Positions 6,356 through 14,415 of a stretch of 23,508 bases of DNA are shown piece by piece. The stretch lies in NCBI GenBank assembly GCA_964372025.1, contig CAYJPF010000034.1, positions 1-23,508 on the forward strand, read 5' to 3'. This DNA is from CAYJBP01 sp964372025 (GTDB lineage: Bacteria; Bacillota; Dehalobacteriia; UBA4068). Below the pieces are notes generated by a model, which was not told the origin of the DNA, did no database searches, and was given only the letters and a program-made list of their open reading frames with translations. The number at the start of each line of letters is the position of its first letter. The first letter of the stretch is position 1. A program made the position numbers and the translations under genes.

Positions 6356-8741
6356 GGGCAACCTCCCGGTTTTGATCTTGATTAAAGCTTAGCAAAACAG
6401 CTTCGGTATCATCCCAATCTTTAATCATAATTTGGCTGTATTCATGCAAAGTTTGCTTAAATTTGGCTAAATCTTCTTGGCTAAAAAGTATTTGATCGGC
6501 AATTAACGAAAAAACCATAGCTTGCTCATTTTTATACAGTTGAACTAATAAATTGCTACAATTGGCGGCGGCAGCTTTTTCTACCAAAAAATAGTAAAGA
6601 CGATACATATCCAAAGCCTGCTTAAGCGGAATTTGGCCGCTAATTGTGCAATTGCCGGTAATTTTTAATTGAATGGGCAGGGCAAATTCTTGCATTTCGA
6701 TAATATAATTCATAAAAATATGGCTGGGCTGCTCTTTTTGATAGAGGCTATTAATTAAAAGCATGGCTTCGCGCTTGATGGTGCAAGCTACAATATTTAT
6801 CCGCCAAATTAAGCGGGTGATATCGGACGTTTTTTGCATTTGCTCCAAATAATCAGCAATTTTTGCCGAGCCGGTTTTGATAATTTGATCTATATTTTGA
6901 TAGGCGGCTTCTTCGGCAGCCAATGCCGATAAATCGGCATTTACCTTGGCTTGCTGCTTTAAAAATTGATTATTAGCTATTAGTTTTTGATTGATGGCTG
7001 CCAGGTTTTGGCGGGCTTTATTTAAAGAAGAATAATCCTCATAATAATTAAAGTTGCCGCCTTTAATTTGGCTTTGGCATAAAATAAAGTTACTGTTTAG
7101 CTGCGGCGCATTTTTGGCTTTAACCATCAAGTTTTGCTGATTATCCCTAATTTCCATAGCCAAATGCGAGCTGGAAAACAGCTTAAAATAACCCTTATTA
7201 ATCGGAAAAAGTCGGCTTTGCAAACAGGCCTCCATGCATAGCGAAAAAACTATGGTTTGGCCATAGGCAATATTAAAATCGCTAATAATCGGTATGCGCA
7301 TCGCAAAACAAAAAGAGTAGATAATGGCCAATAAAACCATTAAAAAAGGCCAAATAAATGCCCTTTTGCGCGGCGAATAAAAACTTTGCCAAAACAGCAG
7401 CACAAAGCCAATAAGCCCCGAGATAACCGCCCAGGATAATACTATAGAATAACCAAAATTATAAGTATAAATTGTTAGAATATGATCATGTACTATAAAT
7501 ACCCAATTATGAAAATTATTAGTAAGCACCATTAGCAAAAGCAGCAAAGTTATCCCCATATATACCCGATAAGCGCCACGATGATATAGCTTAGCTAAAT
7601 AGCCGCAATTTAAAGCAATATAAACAAAAATGGCCGGTATTAATAGGATGGGGATATAATAGCAATACCAAAAAGCCGTTTCCAGGGTAGCGCTTTGATC
7701 GATAATCGATTTAAAACAGGCTAAGCCGGCAAAAAACACTTGCAAAACCAAAACATTAACCAAAGCCGCCCTAATTTTGCTTTGGCTAACCCTTTTAATA
7801 ACCGAAATTAGATGAATTATTAGCAAAAGCAGCAAAGCTAAATAAAAGGCCGTCATCTCCTTGGCATTGGCCAAGCCATAAACCATAGTATCAAAGCCTG
7901 TTCTGCTTAAAATTTCGGATGTGGACGAGGCCAGATGATTAAATTGCTGATAATCATCAACTTGCTGCGCATACTGATATTGTAAAGGCGAAGGATAGTA
8001 TTGGCCATCGGCGCGGCCATCGAGCAAGCGAAAGCCCTCCTGGATTAAAGTATTGGCTAAATCATCATCAAAAACAAGCTGCTCATCTGTGCTAAGCACG
8101 CCTTTGATAAAGCTTAAGGTACCATCGCCGGGAATAATAATATCCAAGTTGCGGCCGGCTTTAATCATTTCCACGGCTATATTATCATAAGTAACTATGG
8201 CCTCTTGGCTAAAATCATCATAAAAAAAGCGATTTTTGCTATTTAGCCATTTAATTTGCTCGGCCATAGCCTCTATATCATATTCGCCAAATAAGGCCAA
8301 TGCCATAGAGCACATAATTTGATGTGTTTGCGGATATTGCCAGTAATTTGCATCTGCTAATTGGCCAAAATCAAAATTAATACCCAAGCCGCTAATCAAT
8401 AAATCATAATAGCTGCGAATATCTAAATTGGTTTGCTCGCGATCTAGGGCAATAACCACGGTTTGCACATAATGCGGCTCAAAATGATAATTGCTATTGG
8501 CGGCAATTAAAGGTGCTGCCAAATTATCAAAAGTTGCTATATTCTGACCCTGCTCAAAAACGCGCAAGGGGCTATCATGACGGGTAATGCTAAGCCTAAA
8601 ATCGCTATTTGCCTGCTTTAAGGCCAGGCCATAGCTAAAATCATCGGCTGCAATCAATAGGTTTTTTTCGGCTTTTTGCTGCGGAAAGGCCAATAAAATT
8701 GCCAATAGAATTATAATAACCAGCAAATACAGCCTACGCAT
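6348..8741 (-). CDS. Substrate-binding-protein-like / 7TM sensor with degenerate kinase-like C terminus
   Basis: This 797-residue protein starts with an N-terminal signal anchor (4-20). An extracytoplasmic domain (about 28-290) resembles bacterial ABC-transporter substrate-binding proteins: the pattern around YDNIAVEMIKAG (185-196) and IIPGDGTLSFIKG (202-214) is typical of that fold. Seven membrane segments follow (roughly 298-316, 328-345, 359-376, 394-408, 432-451, 462-480, 490-505). The cytoplasmic part (506-797) opens with MEACLQSRLF, has a PAS-like GGNFNYYEDYSSL stretch, a coiled coil (about 575-615) and CTIKREAMLLI. This layout is known from a group of Firmicutes sensor kinases. I find no phosphoacceptor His-Asp helix and no N or G box, so ATP binding seems lost. 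I infer a ligand-sensing partner for the kinase encoded next. No confident gene name. Confidence 0.75.
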   Translation of the reverse strand: MRRLYLLVIIILLAILLAFPQQKAEKNLLIAADDFSYGLALKQANSDFRLSITRHDSPLRVFEQGQNIATFDNLAAPLIAANSNYHFEPHYVQTVVIALDREQTNLDIRSYYDLLISGLGINFDFGQLADANYWQYPQTHQIMCSMALALFGEYDIEAMAEQIKWLNSKNRFFYDDFSQEAIVTYDNIAVEMIKAGRNLDIIIPGDGTLSFIKGVLSTDEQLVFDDDLANTLIQEGFRLLDGRADGQYYPSPLQYQYAQQVDDYQQFNHLASSTSEILSRTGFDTMVYGLANAKEMTAFYLALLLLLIIHLISVIKRVSQSKIRAALVNVLVLQVFFAGLACFKSIIDQSATLETAFWYCYYIPILLIPAIFVYIALNCGYLAKLYHRGAYRVYMGITLLLLLMVLTNNFHNWVFIVHDHILTIYTYNFGYSIVLSWAVISGLIGFVLLFWQSFYSPRKRAFIWPFLMVLLAIIYSFCFAMRIPIISDFNIAYGQTIVFSLCMEACLQSRLFPINKGYFKLFSSSHLAMEIRDNQQNLMVKAKNAPQLNSNFILCQSQIKGGNFNYYEDYSSLNKARQNLAAINQKLIANNQFLKQQAKVNADLSALAAEEAAYQNIDQIIKTGSAKIADYLEQMQKTSDITRLIWRINIVACTIKREAMLLINSLYQKEQPSHIFMNYIIEMQEFALPIQLKITGNCTISGQIPLKQALDMYRLYYFLVEKAAAANCSNLLVQLYKNEQAMVFSLIADQILFSQEDLAKFKQTLHEYSQIMIKDWDDTEAVLLSFNQDQNREVAHA

Positions 8742-8781
8742 ACATTAAAGCCCACCTTTCCGTAAACTTAAGATACTTACT

Positions 8782-8810
8782 ATTATATATCTTATTTGGC
8801 AATTTGGCAA
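8782..8810 (-). promoter_or_regulatory. Sigma-A promoter of the sensor–kinase–regulator operon
   Basis: The minus strand has TTGCCA (8805-8810), a 17-base spacer and TATAAT (8782-8787). The start codon is about 35 bases beyond the expected start site, with AAAGGTGG in between. The -35 box lies in a direct repeat (TTGCCAAAT twice, 8 bases apart), which could also be an operator. Confidence 0.75.
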
Positions 8811-8828
8811 TATGCCGAATTTTGCCAA

Positions 8829-8873
8829 GCAAACAAAAAAACCACCGGGGCTAGCGGTGGTTTTTTTGTTTGC
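8829..8873 (-). terminator. Perfect 19-bp terminator hairpin
   Basis: Arms at 8829-8847 and 8855-8873 are perfectly complementary around a 7-base loop. On the minus strand the G/C-rich core CCACCG/CGGTGG is followed by seven U. The plus-strand reading is equally good, so it is bidirectional in form. It ends the desulfurase-thiI-uvrA-radical SAM transcript and also any transcript from the promoter at 8904-8932. Confidence 0.92.
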
Positions 8874-8897
8874 GTAAAACTTAGCCTTTGGGGGGCT
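8834..8897 (-). ncRNA. Candidate small RNA or attenuated leader (~64 nt)
   Basis: A promoter (8904-8932) and the strong terminator (8829-8873) lie in the same direction with only about 65 bases between start site and U tract and no open reading frame. The predicted RNA has a small 5' hairpin (AGCC / GGCT with a C/A-rich loop) and then the terminator stem. It could be a free small RNA or a terminated leader for the sensor operon. Expression evidence is absent. Confidence 0.4.
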
Positions 8898-8903
8898 TTT
8901 CCT

Positions 8904-8932
8904 ATTATAAAAGCTTTTACCAAATTTGTCCA
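8904..8932 (-). promoter_or_regulatory. Sigma-A promoter upstream of the terminator
   Basis: The minus strand has TGGACA (8927-8932), a 17-base spacer and a perfect TATAAT (8904-8909). It lies just beyond the stop of the radical SAM gene and points at the terminator 30 bases on, which is an unexpected place for a gene promoter. Confidence 0.65.
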
Positions 8933-8975
8933 GCTATTTTGCAATAGTTTTTCTTAATTTTTTTTTTGGTGGGTT

Positions 8976-10244
8976 CTAATTATTAGATTTGGCTAAATTG
9001 CGGCTATAATTGCCTATTTTAAGCTCGGGCAATTCCTCCTTTAGGCGGCGCACCAAATTATAAACGCCCATGCCCCAACTATCTTGGCAAAAGTCCACCA
9101 TAACCTTAGGATCAATATTTAAATTACGCAACTGAACCTGCTTAATAGCGCTATCTTTAAGTAAAGCAAGCAAGGCCTCAAAACGGCGGTCATCATCGCT
9201 AAAGCCCGGGTAAAGCAGCAAATTTAAAGATATCTGGCAATTAGGATAATCCTTAGCCAAAGCCAAATTTGCAAGCACATCATCAAAACTATAATTTTTG
9301 GGACGATGATAAGCCTCGTATTCCTTAGCAATCGGCGAAAAAATACTAATCCGCATACTATCGATACCGGCCTCCAGCAAATGCTTAAAGGCCTGCTTAT
9401 GCCCGGCATTGGTATTGATATTGATAATGCCCTTATCGGTTTGGCTGCGAATACGGGCAATAGCTTCGCCAATAATCTGATATTGCAGCGAAGGCTCGCC
9501 CTCGCAGCCCTGGCCAAAGCTAATAATCCCCTCTTTGGCCTGGTTTAAATGCTTAAAGCCGATTTCGGAAATTTCGTTAACGGTGGGCGCTTTACTGATC
9601 CGCTGCTGAGGCGAAGGGCAACATTCCGCCTCTTGCAGCGAAATGCAGCCTAGGCAATCGGCATTACAAGCAGGCGAAACCGGAATACCACCTTCAAAGC
9701 GGCGATAAAAGATATTTTGAGCAGTAAAACAGCCATATTCGGCGGCGCAATGAGCCAGCTGCTCGATAATAGTATTGCCCGGAAACTCTTTTTGGCGCTT
9801 GGCAATTAAATTGGGCAAATCGGCAGTATTATAATTTTTAGGATGCCAATTTTGATGCTCATCGGTGGCCATGGCCGCCACCATCAATTTACCCTTTTCG
9901 ATACCCACCGCCGTATAGCCAAGCAGGGGCAAAGGCTCGGCGGTTAGGGTAGCGGCAGGCATTAAAAGCCTGGTAAAACCCTGGGGCAAAAGAGCAGCTA
10001 AAGCATAAATAGGCTCGCCTTTTTGCTTATAGGGGTTTTCTTCCAAGGTAATAAATTGATCATCATCTTTATCGATACCAATCGGAAAGGCCATGGGCAT
10101 CATGGTAAGGGTAGCGCCTTCCGGCAAGGGGATTAGCTCGTGCTTACCGGGGCGCACCAGGCGATTGCCGGAAATACCGGCCATAGCAACCGGCGGCAAA
10201 TCAAACCATTGGCCATCAGGACGGGCAAAAATTAAATCGGGCAT
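8976..10244 (-). CDS. Radical SAM protein of unknown function
   Basis: The best start is the ATG at 10244, with AAGGAGT seven bases before it, giving 422 residues; the frame is open upstream to 10325 but those codons have no good site. The 4Fe-4S/SAM motif is C193-x3-C197-x2-C200 (PACNADCLGC), preceded by a roughly 180-residue N-terminal region without a motif I recognise. Further cysteines at 166, 172, 208 and 209 flank the radical SAM motif and might bind a second metal or form the active site. SFGQGCEGEPSL lies about 55-65 residues after the motif and fits the radical SAM core's glycine-rich SAM-binding strand. The C-terminal half continues the barrel. It follows uvrA by 84 bases and has a possible promoter of its own. 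The substrate is unknown. Confidence 0.8.
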   Translation of the reverse strand: MPDLIFARPDGQWFDLPPVAMAGISGNRLVRPGKHELIPLPEGATLTMMPMAFPIGIDKDDDQFITLEENPYKQKGEPIYALAALLPQGFTRLLMPAATLTAEPLPLLGYTAVGIEKGKLMVAAMATDEHQNWHPKNYNTADLPNLIAKRQKEFPGNTIIEQLAHCAAEYGCFTAQNIFYRRFEGGIPVSPACNADCLGCISLQEAECCPSPQQRISKAPTVNEISEIGFKHLNQAKEGIISFGQGCEGEPSLQYQIIGEAIARIRSQTDKGIININTNAGHKQAFKHLLEAGIDSMRISIFSPIAKEYEAYHRPKNYSFDDVLANLALAKDYPNCQISLNLLLYPGFSDDDRRFEALLALLKDSAIKQVQLRNLNIDPKVMVDFCQDSWGMGVYNLVRRLKEELPELKIGNYSRNLAKSNN

Positions 10245-10287
10245 GTTTTTACTCCTTATGATTAGAATTTGATAGGGGATAGCAGGG

Positions 10288-10315
10288 ATTATAGGCTTAT
10301 GCTTATAACTGATAA
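10288..10315 (-). promoter_or_regulatory. Possible internal promoter for the radical SAM gene
   Basis: The minus strand has TTATCA (10310-10315), a 16-base spacer and a perfect TATAAT (10288-10293), placed between the uvrA stop and the radical SAM ribosome binding site. It would allow the radical SAM gene to be expressed separately from uvrA. Confidence 0.5.
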
Positions 10316-10328
10316 TTGCAGGCAAAAA

Positions 10329-13196
10329 CTACTCCAGCACAATTCCTTTATCTTTTTCGGCATCCAAAATTTTCTTAAGATAATGGCCGGTATAGCTTTT
10401 TTTATTGGCAGCAATTTTTTCGGGCGTGCCCTGGGCAATCACCTTGCCGCCACCTTTGCCGCCCTCCGGCCCCATATCGATAATATAATCAGCAGTTTTG
10501 ATTACCTGCAAATTATGCTCGATAACAATTACCGTATCGCCGGCCTCTACCAGCCGATTAAGCACATCCAATAAACGATGGATATCGGCCGTATGCAGGC
10601 CTGTTGTTGGCTCGTCTAGGATATAGAGGGTGCGGCCATTGCTGCGGCGCGATAATTCGCTGGCTAGCTTTACCCGCTGCGCCTCGCCGCCGGATAAGGT
10701 GGTAGCGCTTTGGCCAAGCCTAATATAACCTAAGCCCACATCGGCCAAAGTTTGCAATTTGCGCTTTAAACGTGGTAGATTATTGAAAAAAGCCAGCCCT
10801 TCGTCTACTGTCATTTGCAGGATATCGGCAATGTTTTTATCTTTATAGTAGATATCGAGGGTTTCGCGATTATAACGAGCACCCTTGCAAACCTCGCAAG
10901 GCACATAAATATCGGGCAAAAAGTGCATCTCGATTTTAACCATGCCATCACCCTGGCAGGATTCGCAACGGCCTCCCTTTACATTAAAGCTAAAACGCCC
11001 CGGCTTATAGCCACGAGTTTTAGCATCGGGGGTGGCGGCATATAATTCGCGAATTAAATCAAATAAGCCGGTATAAGTGGCCGGATTAGAGCGTGGCGTG
11101 CGCCCGATTGGGGCTTGGTCGATATTAATTACCTTGTCCAAATGCTCTAAACCTAAAATATCATCATATTTGCCGGGCACGGTATGCGCCCTTTGCAAAC
11201 GGCGGGCAGTGGCCTTATACAAAATCTCATTAATCAAAGAGCTTTTACCGCTGCCGGAAACCCCGGTTACGCAAATAAATAAGTTTAGCGGTATATCCAC
11301 ATCAATATAACGCAAATTATTGGCGGCCGCCCCTTTAATTGTAAGCTGTTTTTGATTGGGCTTACGCCTGATCAACGGCAAATCGATATGCTTAGAACCG
11401 CTCATATACTGGCCGGTTAGCGATTCCTTGCAATTCATAATATCCTCTAAATTGCCCTGGGCTACAATGCGCCCACCATGCTCGCCTGCTCCGGGGCCAA
11501 TATCGATAATATGATCGGCAGCATAAAACATATCCTCATCATGCTCCACTACCAGCACCGAATTGCCCAAATCACGCAGCTGCTTTAAGGCGGTAATTAG
11601 GCGATCATTATCCCTTTGATGCAAGCCAATACTGGGCTCGTCCAAAATATAAAGCACCCCGGTTAAATGCGAGCCAATTTGGGTAGCCAAGCGAATACGC
11701 TGCGCCTCGCCGCCCGATAATGTGGCCGCCCCCCGGGATAGGGTTAGATAATCAAGCCCCACATCCACCAAAAATTGCAGGCGCTCGTAAATTTCTTTTA
11801 AGATGCGCTCGGCAATCATCGTTTCGCGCTCGGATAAATCAACATGGCTTAGATAATCCTTAACCTCGCCCACGGTTAAAATGCTTAGTTGATGAATATT
11901 TTTTTCGCCCACGGTAACGGCTAAACTCTCGGGCTTAAGCCTGGCACCGCCGCAAACAGGGCAATCTTTAAGCGTCATATAGCGCTCGAATTCTTCGCGC
12001 ATATATTCCGAAGCAGTTTCGCGATAGCGGCGCTCAAAATTCTTAACCAGGCCTTCCCAATGATGATTCCAGGTGCGCTCATTGCCGCCATCGCTATCAA
12101 AATAGGTAATCGGAAAAGTTTCGCTGCCGCAGCCATAAAAAATCTCATCCCAAACGCTGCGGGGCAGGCTTTTTAATGGCACATCCAAAGAAAAACCATG
12201 GGCTTTGCCAATGGCCTCGATATGCCTAAAATACCAGTTTTTGCTATTATTAGAGCTGTTTAAGGGCAAAATAGCGCCCTCGCGCAGGCTTAAATTATCA
12301 TCTTTGATCATCAATTTTTCGTCAACATATTGGCTATAACCTAAGCCGGTACAGGTAGGGCAAGCCCCAAAAGGGCTGTTAAACGAGAACATGCGTGGCG
12401 CTAATTCGCCCATACTAATCCCACATTCGATACAAGCAAAATTTTGGCTAAAAAGAATTTCCTGCTTATTGCCTTCGGCATCTTCCAGCCAAATCAAAAC
12501 CAGGCCTTCGGCCAAATTAAGAGCCAGCTCTAAGGAATCGGCCAGGCGCTTGCGGCTATTTGGGCGCAGGATAATCCGATCAACCACAATTTCCAGATTA
12601 TGCTTTTTTTGTTTTTCCAGCTTGATATCTTCGGCTAGCTCTTTAATCTCGCCATCGATGCGCGCCCTAACATAGCCCTTGGCCTTGGCATCGGCCAGAA
12701 TTTTTTGATGCTCGCCCTTACGACCTCGCACCAAAGGCGCTAGGATATGCAGCTTAGAGCCTTCTTCATAAGTTAAAATGGTGTCGAGCATTTGGTCGAT
12801 GCTTTGGCCTTGAATAGGACGGCCGCAGCTGGGGCAATGGGGATGGCCAATGCGCGCATAAAGCAGGCGCAAATAGTCATGAATTTCGGTAACCGTGCCC
12901 ACGGTGGAGCGGGGGTTGCGGCTGGTAGTTTTTTGATCGATAGAAATGGCCGGCGAAAGGCCATCAATACGCTCTACCTCGGGTTTAGACATTTGGCCTA
13001 AAAATTGCCTGGCATAGGATGATAGCGATTCCACATAGCGGCGCTGGCCTTCGGCATAAATGGTATCAAAGGCCAAAGAGCTTTTGCCACTACCCGAAAG
13101 GCCTGTTAAAACCACCAATTGATTGCGAGGAATGGTAACATCGATATTTTTTAGATTATGTTGTTTAGCACCAACTACTATAATTTTATCTTGCAT
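10329..13196 (-). CDS. uvrA: Excinuclease ABC subunit A
   Basis: This 955-residue protein is the damage-recognition ATPase of nucleotide excision repair, acting with UvrB and UvrC; neither is in the window. It has the expected two ABC cassettes: Walker A at 32-40 (GLSGSGKSS) and 645-653 (GVSGSGKSS), signatures LSGGEAQR at 493-500 and 834-841, and Walker B ILDEPSIGLH and ILDEPTTGLH. Zinc-binding cysteines are visible as CPSC (121), CIEC (255), CPTC (279) and CPVC (412) in the first half, and CESC/CEVC (744-770) in the second. Length and motifs are normal. GGAGCTCC precedes the ATG. It lies 40 bases after thiI with no terminator between, so it is probably transcribed with the sulfur-transfer genes, an arrangement with no obvious functional reason. 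Confidence 0.98.
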   Translation of the reverse strand: MQDKIIVVGAKQHNLKNIDVTIPRNQLVVLTGLSGSGKSSLAFDTIYAEGQRRYVESLSSYARQFLGQMSKPEVERIDGLSPAISIDQKTTSRNPRSTVGTVTEIHDYLRLLYARIGHPHCPSCGRPIQGQSIDQMLDTILTYEEGSKLHILAPLVRGRKGEHQKILADAKAKGYVRARIDGEIKELAEDIKLEKQKKHNLEIVVDRIILRPNSRKRLADSLELALNLAEGLVLIWLEDAEGNKQEILFSQNFACIECGISMGELAPRMFSFNSPFGACPTCTGLGYSQYVDEKLMIKDDNLSLREGAILPLNSSNNSKNWYFRHIEAIGKAHGFSLDVPLKSLPRSVWDEIFYGCGSETFPITYFDSDGGNERTWNHHWEGLVKNFERRYRETASEYMREEFERYMTLKDCPVCGGARLKPESLAVTVGEKNIHQLSILTVGEVKDYLSHVDLSERETMIAERILKEIYERLQFLVDVGLDYLTLSRGAATLSGGEAQRIRLATQIGSHLTGVLYILDEPSIGLHQRDNDRLITALKQLRDLGNSVLVVEHDEDMFYAADHIIDIGPGAGEHGGRIVAQGNLEDIMNCKESLTGQYMSGSKHIDLPLIRRKPNQKQLTIKGAAANNLRYIDVDIPLNLFICVTGVSGSGKSSLINEILYKATARRLQRAHTVPGKYDDILGLEHLDKVINIDQAPIGRTPRSNPATYTGLFDLIRELYAATPDAKTRGYKPGRFSFNVKGGRCESCQGDGMVKIEMHFLPDIYVPCEVCKGARYNRETLDIYYKDKNIADILQMTVDEGLAFFNNLPRLKRKLQTLADVGLGYIRLGQSATTLSGGEAQRVKLASELSRRSNGRTLYILDEPTTGLHTADIHRLLDVLNRLVEAGDTVIVIEHNLQVIKTADYIIDMGPEGGKGGGKVIAQGTPEKIAANKKSYTGHYLKKILDAEKDKGIVLE

Positions 13197-13236
13197 GGGA
13201 GCTCCTTTTTTTATTTATGGGGAGGGTTAATTAAGT

Positions 13237-14415
13237 CTAACTAATCCGCACAACTTCGGTTTTTGCCAAAGCCTCGGCCAATAATTCTTCTATATCTAAG
13301 GTTTTTTCCATCTCCAAAGCTTCGTGTAGCTTGGGTTTAATTACCGGATGCGGCGGTAAAAATACCGTACAGCAATCCTCGTATGGCAAAATCGAAGTTT
13401 CAAAAGTTTCTATTTCTTGGGCTACCTTTACTATATCGGCCTTGTCAAAGCCGATTAATGGACGCAAAATCGGCATATTTGTTACATCATTAATCACCGA
13501 CATACTTTCCAAAGTTTGGCTGGCCACTTGGCCAACACTTTCGCCGGTATAGATAGCGGTTAGACGGTTTTTATTGGCAATTGCTTCGGCCAATCTAAAC
13601 ATCATCCGCCGCATTAGGGTAATGCCATAACTTTCGTCGCAATTGGCATATATTGCTTTTTGTATCTCGGTAAAGTGGACAATATTTACCTTGATTGGTT
13701 GGCCTTGCCAATGGCTCAAAATTTTGGCTAAATCGAGCACCTTTTGCTTGGCTTGCTCGCCGGTAAACGGGAAGCTATGAAAATGAATAGCCTCGATAGC
13801 AACCCCACGCCTTAAGGCATACCAGCCTGCTACCGGGCTATCTATGCCGCCGGATAGCATTAGCAAAGCCTTGCCGCCGCTACCAACAGGCATGCCCTTA
13901 GCCCCCTCGATAACCTCGCCATAAACATAGGCGGCCTCCTCGCGAACCTCTAAGCGCAGTTCGGCTTGGGGATTATGCATATCGGCATCATAAATATCAT
14001 CGCCTAAACGATCAAAAATTATACCGGCTACCTCGCGGCTAATTTGCGGCGAAGGCATCGGGAATTTTTTATCGGCACGCTTAGTTTCTACCTTAAAGGT
14101 GCCACCATTGGGCAAAGTGCGCAAAAGCACCTGCTCGGCGGCCTGCGCCATTGCCTCGATGGTAGGCTCAACCTCTACAACCGGCGAAAAGGAATAGATG
14201 CCAAATACATTTTTTAGGCGCGGATAAACCTCGTTAGGGCAGGCCGTATGCACCCATAAACGCCCCCAATCCATGCTAACCTTGGTATCGGGCAGCCCAC
14301 GCAAGGCATGGCCGATATTATTGGCCAGGTTGCGGATAAATTTCATCTTATTTTTGCCCTTTAAGCCCAATTCCCCAAAACGAATTAGGATGATTTGTTG
14401 TTTATTTTCGCTCAT
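13237..14415 (-). CDS. thiI: tRNA 4-thiouridine synthase ThiI (short form, no rhodanese domain)
   Basis: This 392-residue protein adenylates uridine 8 of tRNA and transfers sulfur to make 4-thiouridine; in many bacteria ThiI also serves thiamine thiazole synthesis. It has the N-terminal ferredoxin-like and THUMP region (about 1-170) and the PP-loop SGGIDSP at 188-194. The conserved YEDCCTVF near residue 340 is followed by only about 45 residues, so the C-terminal rhodanese domain of E. coli ThiI is absent. This is the usual Firmicutes form, in which the neighbouring cysteine desulfurase hands sulfur over directly. The start overlaps the desulfurase stop by 14 bases, and AAAGGAG precedes the ATG. 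Confidence 0.97.
   Translation of the reverse strand: MSENKQQIILIRFGELGLKGKNKMKFIRNLANNIGHALRGLPDTKVSMDWGRLWVHTACPNEVYPRLKNVFGIYSFSPVVEVEPTIEAMAQAAEQVLLRTLPNGGTFKVETKRADKKFPMPSPQISREVAGIIFDRLGDDIYDADMHNPQAELRLEVREEAAYVYGEVIEGAKGMPVGSGGKALLMLSGGIDSPVAGWYALRRGVAIEAIHFHSFPFTGEQAKQKVLDLAKILSHWQGQPIKVNIVHFTEIQKAIYANCDESYGITLMRRMMFRLAEAIANKNRLTAIYTGESVGQVASQTLESMSVINDVTNMPILRPLIGFDKADIVKVAQEIETFETSILPYEDCCTVFLPPHPVIKPKLHEALEMEKTLDIEELLAEALAKTEVVRIS

Noticed and set aside
10245..10325. Longer start for the radical SAM gene
   Set aside because: The extra 27 codons overlap a likely promoter and lack a binding site, while the ATG at 10244 has AAGGAGT.
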